64,000 bases of DNA from contig JAJAGP010001971.1 of the NCBI GenBank assembly GCA_025084515.1, positions 1 to 64,000 on the forward strand, written 5' to 3'. Under the pieces are notes generated by a model. That model saw only the letters and a list, made by a program, of their open reading frames with translations. It was not told where the DNA came from and did not search any database. The DNA comes from Ancistrus triradiatus (Eukaryota; Chordata; Actinopteri; Siluriformes; Loricariidae). Position 1 is the stretch's first letter; every line of letters starts with the position of its first letter. A program made the position numbers and the translations under genes. Below, one piece after another: positions 47,039-59,865 of this stretch.

Positions 47039-47810
47039 GAGCGCGCCGCGGACCTTCGGCGTTGCCATTTTTTGCACACCGGGACCCGGGTGGCGCCGGA
47101 GGCTCGGCAGGAACGTTCGGACTCGCCGGACTGAACGAGGCCTGTTCACATCAGAGCTCCTGCACGCCGGTGACCTCATCACGCCCACGGCGTCTGAGCG
47201 GCACGGGCGAGTCTGGAGCTGTCTGAAAATGCGTCTAAGCTACTTGACTTTTCCCAGCTTCAGTCGATGTCGGACTGCGCAACAAAACGCGTGGATCTCG
47301 ACAGCGGTTCCTCTAACACGCGGGCAATAATATTAATACGGATTCATTTAAAGAATGATTTTATTTATTTATAGATAGAGATAGACCTTGTTGCATGTCT
47401 CACTGTGGAACTACTTACTGAAACACTACTGAAATACTGAAACACTGAAACCCCGGGTGGCGTCTCACCCCCCCGTTTGTAGCAATGGCTCGCCTTCCAC
47501 CACTAATTTCCTCCTTATTTGCTGCTAGTCTGGAGAATCACGTACGCTGGGATAGTGGAATAACTACTGATCACGAACTGGAATAGTGATAAACCCAGAC
47601 AATTTACACTGAGTATGATTGGTAAGAGTATATTTTGTGAAAGAGTATTTTGCTATTTTTATAAAAAGAATATGGATGTTTTATTTATACCTGTTTTCCA
47701 TTTCGTGTCGCCTCTCCGTTCGGTCGTCCCACTGTTCTGGATCACTGTTATACTTGCTGATGGTAGCGTCATTAAAATCAAGCCAACACCTTCCACTGAT
47801 CTCCTTTATT
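47039..47810 (+). other. wnt7a 3' UTR and downstream flank
   Basis: Non-repetitive sequence follows the stop codon, GC-rich at first and AT-rich after 47330, with gcaataatattaatacg and stretches of ttatttatttatag. No certain polyadenylation site can be named. The region ends where a Tc1 lineage A copy begins. Confidence 0.45.
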
Positions 47811-47814
47811 TCAC

Positions 47815-48515
47815 AATTAGGGCTAGCAATGAGATAACGAGGTAAAAAATTTATTTGAGGAGTAAAGATGATCAGAGGATCTCCAGTTTATCAGCAAATG
47901 CGTGATATAATGATTGAAATGTTTAAAAACAATGTTCCTCACAGAAAGACTGGAAGAGCATAATATCATTAAATGATTTGAGGAATCTGGAGGAATTTCC
48001 TAAAAAACCTAATCTGAAGAGGGGTGATCTCCACTCCCTCAGATGCATCAAGAACCATCATTCATCAATAGCTGCTAGAACCACATGGACAAGGGATTCC
48101 TTTATCAAACCTTTATCAAGCTCTACAATACAGAGTTACATTCACAGATACCACTTAAAACGTTACTGTGCTAAAAAGAAGCCTTATGTTATAACCATGT
48201 CCAGAAGGGGCGTCAGCTTCTCTGGGCTCGGAGGCATCTGGGATGGACCATCATACAGTGGGGACGGGGATGGTGCTCAGACCAAACTCTAAATCACTTG
48301 GTATCCTTGGTGCCAAAATGTCTTTTAAGTGTTTAAGAGGGAACGGTGACGTTACAGAGTGATAAATTCAGGAATGGATGTTTTAACAAATTAAATGAAG
48401 AAAGGAAATATGAAATATATCGGGTTCATACTGTCTGCAATGAAATAAAAGCCAAAGGAAATGTAAGGAACACTGCTGCACTTTGGGGGGTTTGATTTAG
48501 GATTGTAGGAGGAAA
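47815..48515 (+). mobile_element. Decayed Tc1/mariner transposon (lineage A)
   Basis: It starts gggctagcaatgagataacg, continues with gaggagtaaagatgatcaga and the same transposase head as 11925, then jumps to the 3' end (catactgtctgcaatgaaat). The C-terminal half of the transposase is deleted. Confidence 0.85.
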
Positions 48516-49790
48516 GTGGAGGGTCTAGATGGAGGTAAGTTGCCATTCAGAACACCGTCTACCTCTCATTGGTCATTAGTGTGTAAAACAATAAACTGCA
48601 GACGAATGAAGATCAGGCCACATTATTTGAGCCAGAAATACAAAATCCTGGCCCAAGGATTCAGAAACTTTTCTCTGCAGAAGCAGTCGAACCGTTTGCT
48701 GAAAGCCTGTGAGCGCGGGTGATGGACGATGCTGGAACAGGCCGTTGCTACAACAACTCCAGCAGTGAGCTACAAAATGTCAGCCGGTCTCCACCAGCAG
48801 CCGGCCAACCCATGAGCGAAATGCTAACCATCCGGACGCACTCTGAATGTTAAACCCCGAAATCGAACCCCACCGTGGCTGGTTTGCGGCGCGCGGCCTG
48901 ACCTCGCTTCACTCTGCAGGAAGCAGGGCTGAATGGCTGCTGGGTGGAGCCCCTGTTAAAGTTAAACCAGAGAGGCTTAAAGACGTAAGGTTTCTGAAAG
49001 CGCGAGGCATTGTGAGGGCTCGTTTGCATCTGTGAGGCTTCAGCGTGAGTCACGGGCTGCCGCCGGATCAGACCGAGGTCGCTCGGGGAAAAAAGTTCCA
49101 CTGGGGAAATTCAGGAGAGGTATTAAGTTAATGATTCTTAAACACTCCTCCTGACGGTGAAATGCGCTGACTGGACTTCTAAAGAACGAGTGAGTCAGTG
49201 TTATCAGGAGTGGATCGTTTAGAAACTTCTGCACGTTGTGTGGATGTGTGGAATGTTTTCATTTTCAGTTTGTTCCCTGTAAGCTGCAAAGCTCACGAAT
49301 TTAATAATTAAGCAATAATACACTCGAGGTTCATGCTATAACGTGGGACCAGTGGCAATATCTCACATTATAGTACGAACCGGTTCTACCACAGCTCCAT
49401 TACGACCGGTTATCATTCAATCAAAGGGGTAGAAAGATAAAGAGGACAGAAATAAATGATTTGTTTATCAGCATCGTTGGAGGTAAAATGGTTCCATTCT
49501 ATGGTTCCCCCGCTGCTAAATCATCAGCAGAGGAACAGAATTTATCAATAACTGTTTATTATACAGAAAGTAAACACAAATATATTATCTGATCAGCTTT
49601 AATTCATTAAAAAGAAAGTTTATTTCCACTCAGTAAATAAAATGGGTCTGATTTATAAGGCAGGCTGTTACTCAGATCCACTCCATCATAAGCCAATCAG
49701 AGTGAGATCCCGGAGTTAGAACCAAAGTACAGGATCAACGTTATCATTTCAATTCCCCAATTAGAGATTCTAAATGATCTAATTATCTAA
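48516..49790. other. Intergenic region without recognised gene
   Basis: Several unsupported ORFs of 60-85 aa. The part from about 48850 to 49120 is GC-richer and free of recognised repeats. The rest shows nothing. Confidence 0.4.
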
Positions 49791-49804
49791 ATTAGTTAGA
49801 TGAA

Positions 49805-49902
49805 GCTAAAGAAAGAAAGAAAGAAAAATAGAAAGAAACAAATAAAAGTATACGGGAAGAAAGAAAGCAAAAGAGTTAGAAAGAAAGAAAGAAAGAAAGG
49901 CT
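49805..49902. repeat. (GAAA)n-rich purine tract
   Basis: gaaagaaagaaagaaa and related purine units are interrupted by short non-repeat DNA. Confidence 0.85.
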
Positions 49903-50269
49903 AAAGAGAATACTGAGAAATAAAGAAGTCCATACCTCTCTGACTTCAGCTAATGTTTTTAGCTGAAGCTCTTAATGAGAATGTTCTGAGTCAGAAATGT
50001 TAAGGTCGGGGTTCTAGATCATCACCAGCTCGGTCGGGTTAATCAGAGCCTGGCTTAACAGATCCATGAATGAAGCTCCGATCAGCCGTGGATGGTGTTT
50101 AATGAGAGACGCCGAGTTTAACACCAGCAAACGGGCCTTTCCAGCTTAAATCCAGATCCTGGTTTGTAAGGGTGATGAACCTCGGTTCATTAATAGCTCC
50201 GTCCCCTCAGGTCCTGTCCTAGGTCTTTATTGTCTGTGTTTTTCTGCTTTGCCAGGGGCCTTTCTGCTC

Positions 50270-50620
50270 TGCAGGTCAGTCAAGTCCTGAGGAGGTCAGG
50301 TGATGCCCACCACTGCAGAAACCCGGGGTTCGAGTCCCGGCAGTGCTTTCCAGTGTGCTTCAGGGACAGGAGCCCATAGGTGCTAAAGTGTTAAAAACAT
50401 TTGGGCTCCTTAAAAGACGTTCCACTGGTGTTTTTTTGTAAGTCTCAGAACTACAGCATGTTTGTTTGTTGTACTGGGAGTCTGGGTTCGAGTCCTAGAT
50501 CGAGCTGTGCCTTTCAGCAGGGTTCGGCATCATGGGGTCGGGGGATCATCCTGGGACAGGCACCAGAGAGCTCACCACCCTAATCAGGGATAGCAAGGAC
50601 AGAACGGGAAAATTAGAACT
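50270..50620 (+). repeat. tRNA-derived SINE-like fragments
   Basis: Two B-box-like motifs (ggggttcgagtcccggcag at about 50327 and gggttcgagtcctag at about 50484) are each followed by a cctttcagcaggg or gctttccagtg block. These look like two diverged Pol III-derived repeats and not intact tRNA genes. Confidence 0.4.
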
Positions 50621-51189
50621 GTTTTCTGTGCTCGTTTTGCTGCTGCATGAATTCCATTTGTTTCTCAGAAAACGTACCGTCGCTGAGTTTTTTTCTGAGG
50701 CAGAATTCCCATTTTATTTGGACAGGTTTAGTTTGTTTTGTTAACGCTAAAAACCCTGTACTGTATCCTTTTTTTAAAACCGACAGAATAATGTGCTCTT
50801 TGAGAAAGCCTGATGTTGGACGAGCCTAAATACGTAGCCTTGTCCTCCGAAAAGCTGCTGTTTTGGTTGCCGTGTTTGACGAGCATGTGCTGGAGATCTT
50901 TAGCGTGGTAAAGAGCTCAGCGAGATAGCAATTATAATCTTAGTAGCGTTTTCCTATAAACAGTGACGCACCGGTGCCAGTGTAGACAGCGCTCGGTGTT
51001 TATGAGGCTCTGAGGAGGGACTTTTGCTTAGACCTTGTTTACACTTTTTCATGTCGAAAAGTTTTGCTTTTAATCACTTAAAAGTTTTTGGATCACCCTG
51101 TACTATGATTGGAAAACACCGAGGCTGAGCATCTGAACCGAAGCCAAGACGGCTAAGCTAAATCAGTCTCACCAAGAGATTGGAGCCTG

Positions 51190-51300
51190 GTTCCTCCTAA
51201 GGTTCCTACTTATGCATCTCAGCCAGGTTCTCCTTGCCTCTGTCGCTCCTTTACTGCATCTGCGGTCTCTTTGTAAGCTTTCTGCAGGACGTTTTTGTTA
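51190..51300 (+). repeat. Dispersed repeat fragment
   Basis: ggttcctcctaaggttccta and ggttctccttgcctctgtcg resemble the middle of the TTTGAGACAATG family; the tail is not preserved. Confidence 0.4.
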
Positions 51301-52961
51301 GAAACACGTCGATATATTCGATTCAATTGGCTCATGCTTTTATTCTACTCACAATAATTTGCCAAAAGTTTGTAGACAGACTAAAATAGCATCCAAAAAA
51401 CATGGGTAGTAGCTTGGACTGGTTCTGATTCGATAGTCACTATTCAGAGAAGCTTTTCCGCTGTTGAAACAGAACTGTGAGCACACCTGTCCAGTGTACT
51501 TGTGCCTCCTCAATAGACTCCAGACCCTCCCTAATGACCCTGACTGGGGTAAGCTGGGGTAAAACAGGATGATTTTCTTTGCTTTTTGAATTAAAGGTCT
51601 CTCCTCTGTGCAGGTTTGGCAGAAATTTCTATCCCCGTTTGAACCCTGAGTCCCCAGAGTTGGGCACCTATTTCTTCAACTGCAAGTGCAACCCTTTCCT
51701 GGCTTTAGGGTACATGTTCGTATACGCCCTGCGAATCCCAAAGTAGGGTCCGGACCCTGGCACCCCTGACCAGGGCTGGCAAACGTTTGGGTAGTAACTT
51801 CGATTCACTTTGGTGGTTTTATTTATGAAGCTGATGAAACCAGAAACGTAAGTACGTTACATTGAAAAAGTCGAGCGTCAGCGTCAGCAACGTGCCACGC
51901 CTACTTTGAACCCAGATGGGAATGTTGTGTCTTGAGTACTGATTTGGGACACGCCCTAAAGTGCACCTGAGGTACCTTAAGCTCTTCAGTGCTGGATCGC
52001 TGCCACGGCTTCATACATGCTTCGGGTTTGATCCCATACCCGACGTTCCTGGTCGCAGCGCTCTCTTATTTTGTCGGACCTAAACCTTGGCGTTTAATTA
52101 TGACAGTATCTCATTCCTCATCCCGGACTAATCATGGCGGATAAAGAGGGGAAGCGGCGAATGTTTTTCACCCCGCGCCCATCCATAAATCACCTGACAC
52201 AGTCAGTCATACTTTTGTATTTTCGGGTCTGGTTGGGACATGCATGAGCGCCCGAGATGGAAAGCGCAGTCTCGTTATGAAACGTTTTCTTACTGACTAT
52301 TTCGGTTTCGTGGTTGCGTAAGGCCGGCGTCCCGTGATGTCAGTCTCGGATTCCCGTGTTGTGCAGGAAGAGTTCGTGTTTTTTGACACGCAGGCCGTTG
52401 CGCCGCTTGTAAACATTCCAAGAAAAGCTGCATAAAAGCCCACAGGGGACATGACTAGACGCTGAGATTAGGCGCGTGAAGATGTGCATTCGAGACACGG
52501 GAGCCAGGTTTCTGAGTGAGCTGCGCTAATGAGCCTCTTTGGATGCCGCGCACGGATTCAAACGTGTGCTGTGGGATCCTTAAGCATCCGCCAACTTCAT
52601 ACGATACCTTCCTTGGGCCATGGTGGTCCCTCATGCACCCAAGTTGGCCCCCTACCCCGGAGATCTTCAGCCTAAGTCAAATGTTTGTAGTCCCAGCGCT
52701 AAGGGCGCTACGCTGGATTATGCAACGTGCTAAATAGTTGTACCCCTGCCAGCCTGAACACACCATGTTCTTCCATCCATTCCTATTTATCTCACAAACA
52801 ACCTAAAGGAACACAGACTTATAAACAACTTGGGACATGCCTGATTTCTAATGAACACAACTCTCGGAGCTTGGAATGTGCCACAATTAACCCTTGTTTG
52901 TTTCATCGCAGTATGAACCCGAGATAGGCCATGTTTCTTTCTGGTCAGCCTAGTGTCAGTT

Positions 52962-53936
52962 GTTAATAAACATCCATTCCTGCATTTCAGGCCTGTAACA
53001 CATTCCAAAAAAAGTGTTTTAGTGTTTCAGGGGTTATTTTGTTCCGTTCTTCCTGCAAACACGTCTTAAGCTGAGCAACAGTACGAGATTGTTGTTGTTG
53101 CATTTTTCATTTCGAAATTCTCCCCCCATTCTCTACTGGGTCAGTCCAGTACCCATACCCTCTTCTTCGACAGCCACACCTTTGTAATGTGTGCAGCATG
53201 TGGTTTTGCATTGTCTTGTTTTTCCTGATAAAAATGGCGTCATGAAGGCAGGTTATGTTGTTCTAAAATCTCACTGTACTTTCCTTGGATCTGGAAATGA
53301 CCTTTACCAAGGGCCCTGACCCGACCCCATACCATGACAGAGTCTGGCTTTTGGACTTGTTCCTCATAACAGTCTAACATTTCTTCCAAAAAAAGATCTG
53401 TTACACTGATGGGTCTGAGCACAATCCCCGTCCCCACTGTGTGATGGTCCATCCCAGATCCTCCGAGCCCAGAGAAGCCGACGCCCCTTCTGGACATGGT
53501 TATAACATAAGGCTTCTTTTTAGCACAGTAACGTTTTAAGTGGTATCTGTGAATGTAACTCTGTATTGTAGAGCTTGATAAAGGCTTGATAAAGGAATCA
53601 CCTGCCCATGTGGTTCTATCAGCTATTGATGATTGATGGTTCTTGATGCAGTGCCGTCTGAGGGAGCGGAGATCACCCCTCTTCAGTTTAGTCTCTTTAG
53701 GAAACTCCTCCAGATTCTAAATCGTTTAATGATATTATGCTCTGTAGAGGGAGGAATATATAAATCCCTTCCTGTCTTTCTTTGAGGAACATTGTTTTAA
53801 ACATTTCACATTTTCTTATAGGTTTCTTGGTAAACTGAAGATCCTCTGGCCATCTTCACTCCTCAAAGAGATATTTGTTAGTTTGTATTCTCCATACTGT
53901 CCCAGCCTTTTCTGATTTGGGCTTGTATGTACGTCA
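52962..53936 (-). mobile_element. Decayed Tc1/mariner transposon (lineage A), reverse copy
   Basis: It reads as the reverse complement of 11925-12875, from cattcctgcatttcaggcct to tctgatttgggcttgta. It includes ctccgagcccagagaagccg and aagaaccatcattcatcaa-type blocks. The minus frame at 53240-53497 is a shadow of broken transposase (MSRRGVGFSGLGGSGMD). Confidence 0.85.
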
Positions 53937-54480
53937 GATTCAGAAACCAACCAAAGAAGAGCATGAAGATAAAATCAAACGACGTACAATGAGTTACAAT
54001 CGCTCTGTTTGTATCTTTGTTTCTATCAACGCCAGGCTGAACTTTGAAGCTGCGTTCTCAAAAGAAGACAGCGATGTAACACCAAATGATGTCATTTTTG
54101 GCTTCATGAGACCAGATCAAACTTCTTTTCATTTAGACCTGTTTTATCATTCGATCAGGGGTGCACAAGCTTTGTGCAGGAGGCTCTACGTCAGCTGCTT
54201 TTGATCCAATTTCAGCTTACTGTCACCCTGTCATTCACACTATTGTTGTTCTGCTGATGGTGGACTCATTAACATGAATATTAGCCAACGTGAGAGACCT
54301 TTAGTTGCTTGTTACCCTGGATTACTCTGTGACCTCGTGGACTCTCACACCCCTTGCTCTTGGAGTGATCTTTGATTCCTGACCACTCCTGAACTTTTTC
54401 CTTCGTCCTTCTTACAGTTCTGCTCCAGTCTTACATATTACAAGTCTTCATCTGATGAAATAATAAAAAAATAATAATAA
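53937..54480. mobile_element. Decayed Tc1-like fragment (lineage D)
   Basis: gttctgctgatggtggactc, attagccaacgtgagagacc, cacaccccttgctcttggag and tgatctttgattcctgacca match a continuous part of the lineage D transposase gene. An unsupported 109-aa ORF precedes it. Confidence 0.65.
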
Positions 54481-55205
54481 CCCGTGGTAAAACGGCTTAA
54501 TCAGGTCTGAACATCAGATCCCGAGTCAAACCGTACCTGCAGAGTTTCTCTCCGTCCTGATGAAGTTGCAGCGGCAGTAACTTAAAACTTTAATTAATGC
54601 TTTGTGTTTCACATTTAATGACAAATGATGATGTTTACGGTAGCGGAATGAGTCACGCTGTACGTACGAGTTCTCGTAATGAGTTAATGTAATTATCTTA
54701 ATCTCACACGGAAAATATGGGAGAACGAGAACCTGTAATTAAAGCACCATTTTTCGTGAGGAGGAACAAAAAAAAAAAACCCTATCAAAAATAATTGTTT
54801 TTAACACGACCGCAAGCTGCGCAAAACCTCTCTTTAACAAAACAGCACTGGATCTTCTTCCATAAAGCTTAATGACAATCTGAGAATCTCCTCAAGCCCA
54901 AATCTCTTCAGACTCCAACATCATGTCTTGTGAAAGCTCGTCTTCGGCTCAGCTTTTTTTTTGTTTAGAGTCACCGTCCTGTTGATAGAGACAACGGTTG
55001 TGGCAAAGACTTTTTAAATTAAAACTAAAACAAGGTGTCTGGGTGTGTGGTGGAGAAACACCGATCCTCCATCATACTGAACTCTGGTCTCATACGGGGG
55101 CACCCCTGATCTGCTGAACTCTTAGGTCGTACTCGCACTATACCCGGCTGCCTTGTACTGTGCCAGAGAATAAATGTCTTCCTGCAGCCTGACTTCATGG
55201 CATTA
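54481..55205. other. Intergenic region without recognised gene
   Basis: I see no coding frame with family resemblance and no repeat beyond short A runs near 54770. Confidence 0.4.
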
Positions 55206-55413
55206 GTAACCTGTGGACTGTGTGGTAGCCTAGCGGGTAAGGTACTGGACTATGGACTAAATGGTCCAGAGTTCAAATCCCACCTCTGCCAAGTTGCTAC
55301 TGTTGGGTTCTTGAGCAAGGCCCTTAACCCACAATTGCTTGGATTGTAAGACTGCATCAGTTGTAAGCTCTGGATAAGGGCGTCTGCTAAATGCTGTAAA
55401 TGTAAATGTAAAA
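55206..55413 (+). repeat. tRNA-derived SINE (family 1), near full length
   Basis: ggtagcctagcgggtaaggt, tccagagttcaaatcccacc, actgttgggttcttgagcaa and ggataagggcgtctgctaaa in the same order as 29480-29694. Confidence 0.88.
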
Positions 55414-57480
55414 GTAACCCTGAACCTGAACTAATGTGAGAAAAGGGGTTTGTGCAATAGTGCAATGAGTTCCTGATAAAGGAAAATAATAAATAACTAA
55501 ATAAATGGGAAAGTGTGTGTGTGGGAAACCATACACAAACAAGGGGAAAACAGAGTGCTGAACTTGCGATGCAGGAATTGAACCCTGATCGTTGGCATCA
55601 GGGCCAAATGCTTTGTGATTGCGTCACACAGCTGCTAGGGGAACCTTACAGAGATGAGCTAAAGGGCAAACACAAGCACCGCGCGTAGCAGACTCAAACA
55701 CAAAGGAGTATTTAAGAACGTATATATGCTTAAAACAAAAAATTGAAAACCGGCGTAAGCTCCAGGTACGGACTAAGTGAGGCACATCTGCATGTGCGCA
55801 GAGCGACAAGGACCTGAACAGGCAACAACAACAACGCAGCGCCCTCAGGATATCGACAGTGGAGAAACGCTACTTTCCGATCTCTGCGGGGATAAATAAG
55901 CCCAATAAAGGATGAGGGTTTGGCGGACCGCAGGATCTGACCCCACACTAAGCCGCTAAGCCCTGACTTCGACCTCCGGTCTCCAAACCGTACATTGGCC
56001 CAGCTTCTACAAAAGCCGGGTCTAACCTGCGTTCTGGAGATCGCCAAACCAATTTCATATACCATGCCTGCGCTGCCCTCTAGCGACAGGCCGTGGAACT
56101 CTGTGGTTCCTAACAAAATGGTGTTGTAACGTTCATTTCATTAACGTAAACTGTGACGAATAATACTCTCTGTTGTTCAAAGCAGAAACGAGAGCTAAAT
56201 AAATATTTAGAAAGCAGTATTATTATCTTAAGTTATTATTGTAACAGAGCATTATAACTTGGGTGCTTCTGACTCAACGCTCTTTCGATTTTAGTGTTTC
56301 CTTTAGGTTCCCGTAGCCCAGTCCCAAATCGCAAACAAATAACTACAACTCTCCTCAATATCTGCTCTTTGGTGACACCTAGAGGGGGCGCATGCGTTGG
56401 AGCCCATTTCTCCTCCTGCATACTCTGCATAACTTACAGCCTGTAAAGTTACTGTTTTAGTAACGTGGATGTAACGAATATCAAAAATACTTAAAAAAGA
56501 AAGAATAGAGTCGGTCCCCGGGGTCAGTTTGAGAAAATCCAGGCCGGTCCGAGCTGCGTTATAACGGGAACCTTATTACAGTTACACTTTAACGTTAGAC
56601 TGACCCGGTGAAACCAAAACTGTATGTACTGTACATACTGCACTGTTTAATTACACAAAGTCATTAAATTATCTCAGTAAATGATCAGCAAGTTCATATT
56701 AAATAAATGCAAAGTGTATTTGAAGAAAAAAGTGGCCGTGTCACTGCTGTAATATTGTGTGTTAATGTTATTAAGTGTAACAGCTTTTAAGCAATTGTTT
56801 ATAAAACTAGTATAAAAGTAATACCTCTAAAACAGTAAAACTTTCAGCAATGCATGACTAAAGTTAGGCTAAATATTTTTGAAATGTAATTGACCAAGAC
56901 TAGACAAAAATGTTTTTCCTTTTCGTCAATAATTAAATGACTAAAATGTGACTAAAATGCATGTACATTTTCAACAAATTAAAAAGCCAGCTGCCAAAAT
57001 GAACACCAGAGGCGGGATACGAACCACAGAGGATCGGTTTGGGGAAATTGGTTCCGTCTGATGTCCTGGTGTAGTTTTGAGTTCCTTCCAGGTCACGGGA
57101 CTTGGGTCTGTTGCCAAAAAGCTCTGTTTTTTTAATCTGAATCTTTTTTAAGTTAAGGTAGAAGGTACAGATCTTACGTTAGTGGTTAGATGATCGTTTC
57201 TTCTGGTACACCTTTCAAACGCAGACGTCGAGACCCCAACATCTTCCCCACGCCGATGCTTGGGGGTAGAACAGAACTCGCTCACGTCCTCCTGCAGGCA
57301 GGTTTTCTGATCCTCCGTCTGTACAGGGAAACGTGTTATTGTTTGTGGTAATCGTCAGAGATTGTGCGAGTACGGATTAGGTAGATAAAAGGTTGAAGTT
57401 CCCAGCTTGTTCTCAGCTGAAGGCTGTAAAAGAGCGAAGGTAAGCTTGATTAAACGCTCCGTGGCATTAGTTCTGACATC
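55414..57480. other. Intergenic region without recognised gene
   Basis: The frames at 55624-56116 and 56236-56430 have no recognised domains. The GC-richer patch at about 55840-56100 may be an old repeat. The rest is AT-rich and featureless. Confidence 0.35.
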
Positions 57481-57870
57481 ATAATGGCATGTTTGTCAAG
57501 TTGCTACGACTGGATGCTTAGCTTTGAAGCAGCTGTACGCCTTTGATGCCATCTGACTTAATCACCACGTGTACAGATCAGCCATGTTGTGACAACAGCC
57601 CCGGGTCTAGCCGCAGGACAACTGCTCAATTAGACGGCTCAATCTTCGCCTTCGCCTTCCCGTTCCTGCACGCGGCCCGAACTAATCGCGGCGATCAAAC
57701 GATTAATTCCACAAACGGAGATTTCTGTGATAGGACAAACACCGACTTTATTCGGGTTAATAATCGGGGCCTAAGCGGCCGGGAGGGCAGACCCTGCAGT
57801 GCCGAGGACCTGAGCCCCTAATTTCACTTTCATTCCAAGCTCATGAAGTCAGTGAACAGGTACGCGAAAC
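57481..57870. promoter_or_regulatory. Candidate conserved non-coding island
   Basis: A repeat-poor, balanced-composition stretch carries homeodomain-type cores (gattaattcc, gggttaataatcg) among GC-rich words. It is about 10.5 kb downstream of wnt7a. Only composition and motif content support this. Confidence 0.25.
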
Positions 57871-58199
57871 GATACAGCTGGTCCGGGGCTGTGTTTCACT
57901 TTAATAACAGTCATTCACCATGTCATCTGTCGCGGATCTTTAGAATAACTTTTTCACTAAAATTACAATGTAGTGCAGATTCTTCAATATGTATTATTGA
58001 GTCCTATGATACTGAATCTCACAATAATTATGACTAAATGGGATGTCTGGCTTCCCTTAAACTCTGATCAGTATTTTAGTCAATCCAATGGGGAAATATC
58101 TCACTGTACCTTTGCGCTGTTCTTTCATTAAACACAAAGTCTTCCTGACCCAGTCTGTGGAGCAAACGTCAGGTTTACTGAGCGGGTTACTGCGCTCTG

Positions 58200-58300
58200 A
58201 TGTGGTCTGTATCAGGGGATGCATAGAGTAGTCGACTAGGACATCCACTAGTTGCAATGGGAAGCTGAGTTCGACTAGTCGGACAAAGAAAAAAGTAGGA
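58200..58300. mobile_element. hAT-like terminal fragment
   Basis: Palindromic words agtcgactagg and ttcgactagtcgg about 45 bases apart resemble the sub-terminal repeats of fish hAT elements. Short and uncertain. Confidence 0.3.
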
Positions 58301-59679
58301 AGACTACAGTAAAAACACTGTGCCAATCAAACTTCGGCAGGAAGTAGTTCAGAAAAGACGAGTCCAGTGCAGTGATTCATTTGTAAAACATCAGGTAGGT
58401 AAGGGGACACCAAGCCGTCCGACAAAGAACGAAGAAGACTCTCAGTTGTCTTTTTTTTGCCGTTTCCAACCTCGCCGATATATGATATAAATGCTTAGTT
58501 GGTGATAAATCTGGCAACCAGGCAGGCCAATCTGGCAGAGACTTTATCCTGCTGAATAATGCCAGTTGGAAGCCCTGGCATGAGAGGCAGCACAGGCCGT
58601 CCTGAGCCTATTCCTGAGCTATTAGTGTCCCTCATACCATTACTGTCATATGTGATGGCTCCTCAGATCATCACACCAGCACTACGTTTTTTTCACCTTT
58701 TTAGGGGAAAGAGAGCCAGATTTGGCAAACCTTTATTTTTTGACTTAATAAGGGCATCTGCCAAATGATTAAATGACTAAACGTAACTGGTACAGCAGCA
58801 GTAATTTTCCCTTTCTTGCATGAACAGCCTTCTCTGAGTCATGCCAGAGGATTATTAATTGGTTCAAGGTCCGGACTTTTCCAGAATGCATACTTTCCTT
58901 TTTTTAACAGTCCTGTTTTGTGTGTTTTGTTGCATCATCCAACATGTACTAAGCTTCAGGTGACAGGGGATTTCCTCCACTTGTAGGCCGGTTGCAGATG
59001 GGTTTTGAAACGCTTTTGTAGCCTGTTCCAGCTTCACGCGTCTCTGAATTTTGTCTTTATCGGAGCAGACCCTGCCCGAGTCCACCTTCAATCTGTTAGA
59101 TGAGTCATCAGCTCACATACCTTTTCCAGCTTGGACGTCCGGGTGCACGTCACCTGCCTCTCGCAGTTCACCTCTGTAGGTTCGAGAGACCCTTCAAGGA
59201 GCCGTCAGGGTGGCAAAGCGCCGAAACCCAGCAGGAATGCGCGCAGAATCCCCCGGCGCCTTTGTAGTTTGTTTGCGAGCAGGTTAGCATGAACGGCGCT
59301 GCATGCGAGCGAGATGAAGATTGATAGCATAATGACTGTGAGCGCATGGTTTAGTAATTGAAACTGGCAGTATCAGCTTAAATTGTTTCACGGATTTCTG
59401 CAATGATACATTTAAAACAGGTCCAGACAAGAAGATACAGGAGGAGGAGAAGAAAAAAAAGCCTCTTACATTACAGGCTTTGGGTTCAAAGTTCCTGGAA
59501 GACATGACGCCATCGGATCCGTGAAGGACCTCGTTGTCGGCGGGAATATTATACGGCGCAAACATCAGCGTTTGATCACTTTTATGTCATGATACCAAAC
59601 CAGAGCACCAACAGCAAGGACAGCACAATGATACCATGCTAAGGTTACTGCTTTCAACTCAAAGCTGGGTTTGTAACCA
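58301..59679. other. Intergenic region without recognised gene
   Basis: There are small frames of 69-93 aa without family resemblance. Bases 58500-58690 (ggcagagactttatcctgct, cctcagatcatcacaccagc) may be an old DNA transposon. Nothing certain. Confidence 0.35.
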
Positions 59680-59865
59680 AATAAACATCCATTCAAGTAT
59701 TTCAGACCTGCAACGCATTCCAAAAAGTTGGGAGGGGGCAATTTAGGGCTAGTAATGTAAAAAAAATATATAATAATAATTGGTCTTTGAGGAGTACAGA
59801 TGGGCAGAGGATCTCCAGTTTGTCAAGTGTGAGAAAAATCTTTCCTCAAAGAAAGATTGGAACTT
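59680..59865 (+). mobile_element. Tc1 lineage A left-end fragment
   Basis: aaataaacatccattcaagt, ttcagacctgcaacgcattc, gggcaatttagggctagtaa and gaggagtacagatgggcaga are the left terminus and the start of the transposase region. It stops abruptly at the tandem repeat that follows. Confidence 0.75.

Noticed and set aside
46493..47188. 231-aa open frame on the minus strand over wnt7a exon 4
   Set aside because: It is the antisense of a GC-rich, strongly conserved coding exon and has no family resemblance.
46582..47226. 214-aa plus-strand frame over wnt7a exon 4
   Set aside because: Out-of-frame shadow of the Wnt coding sequence.
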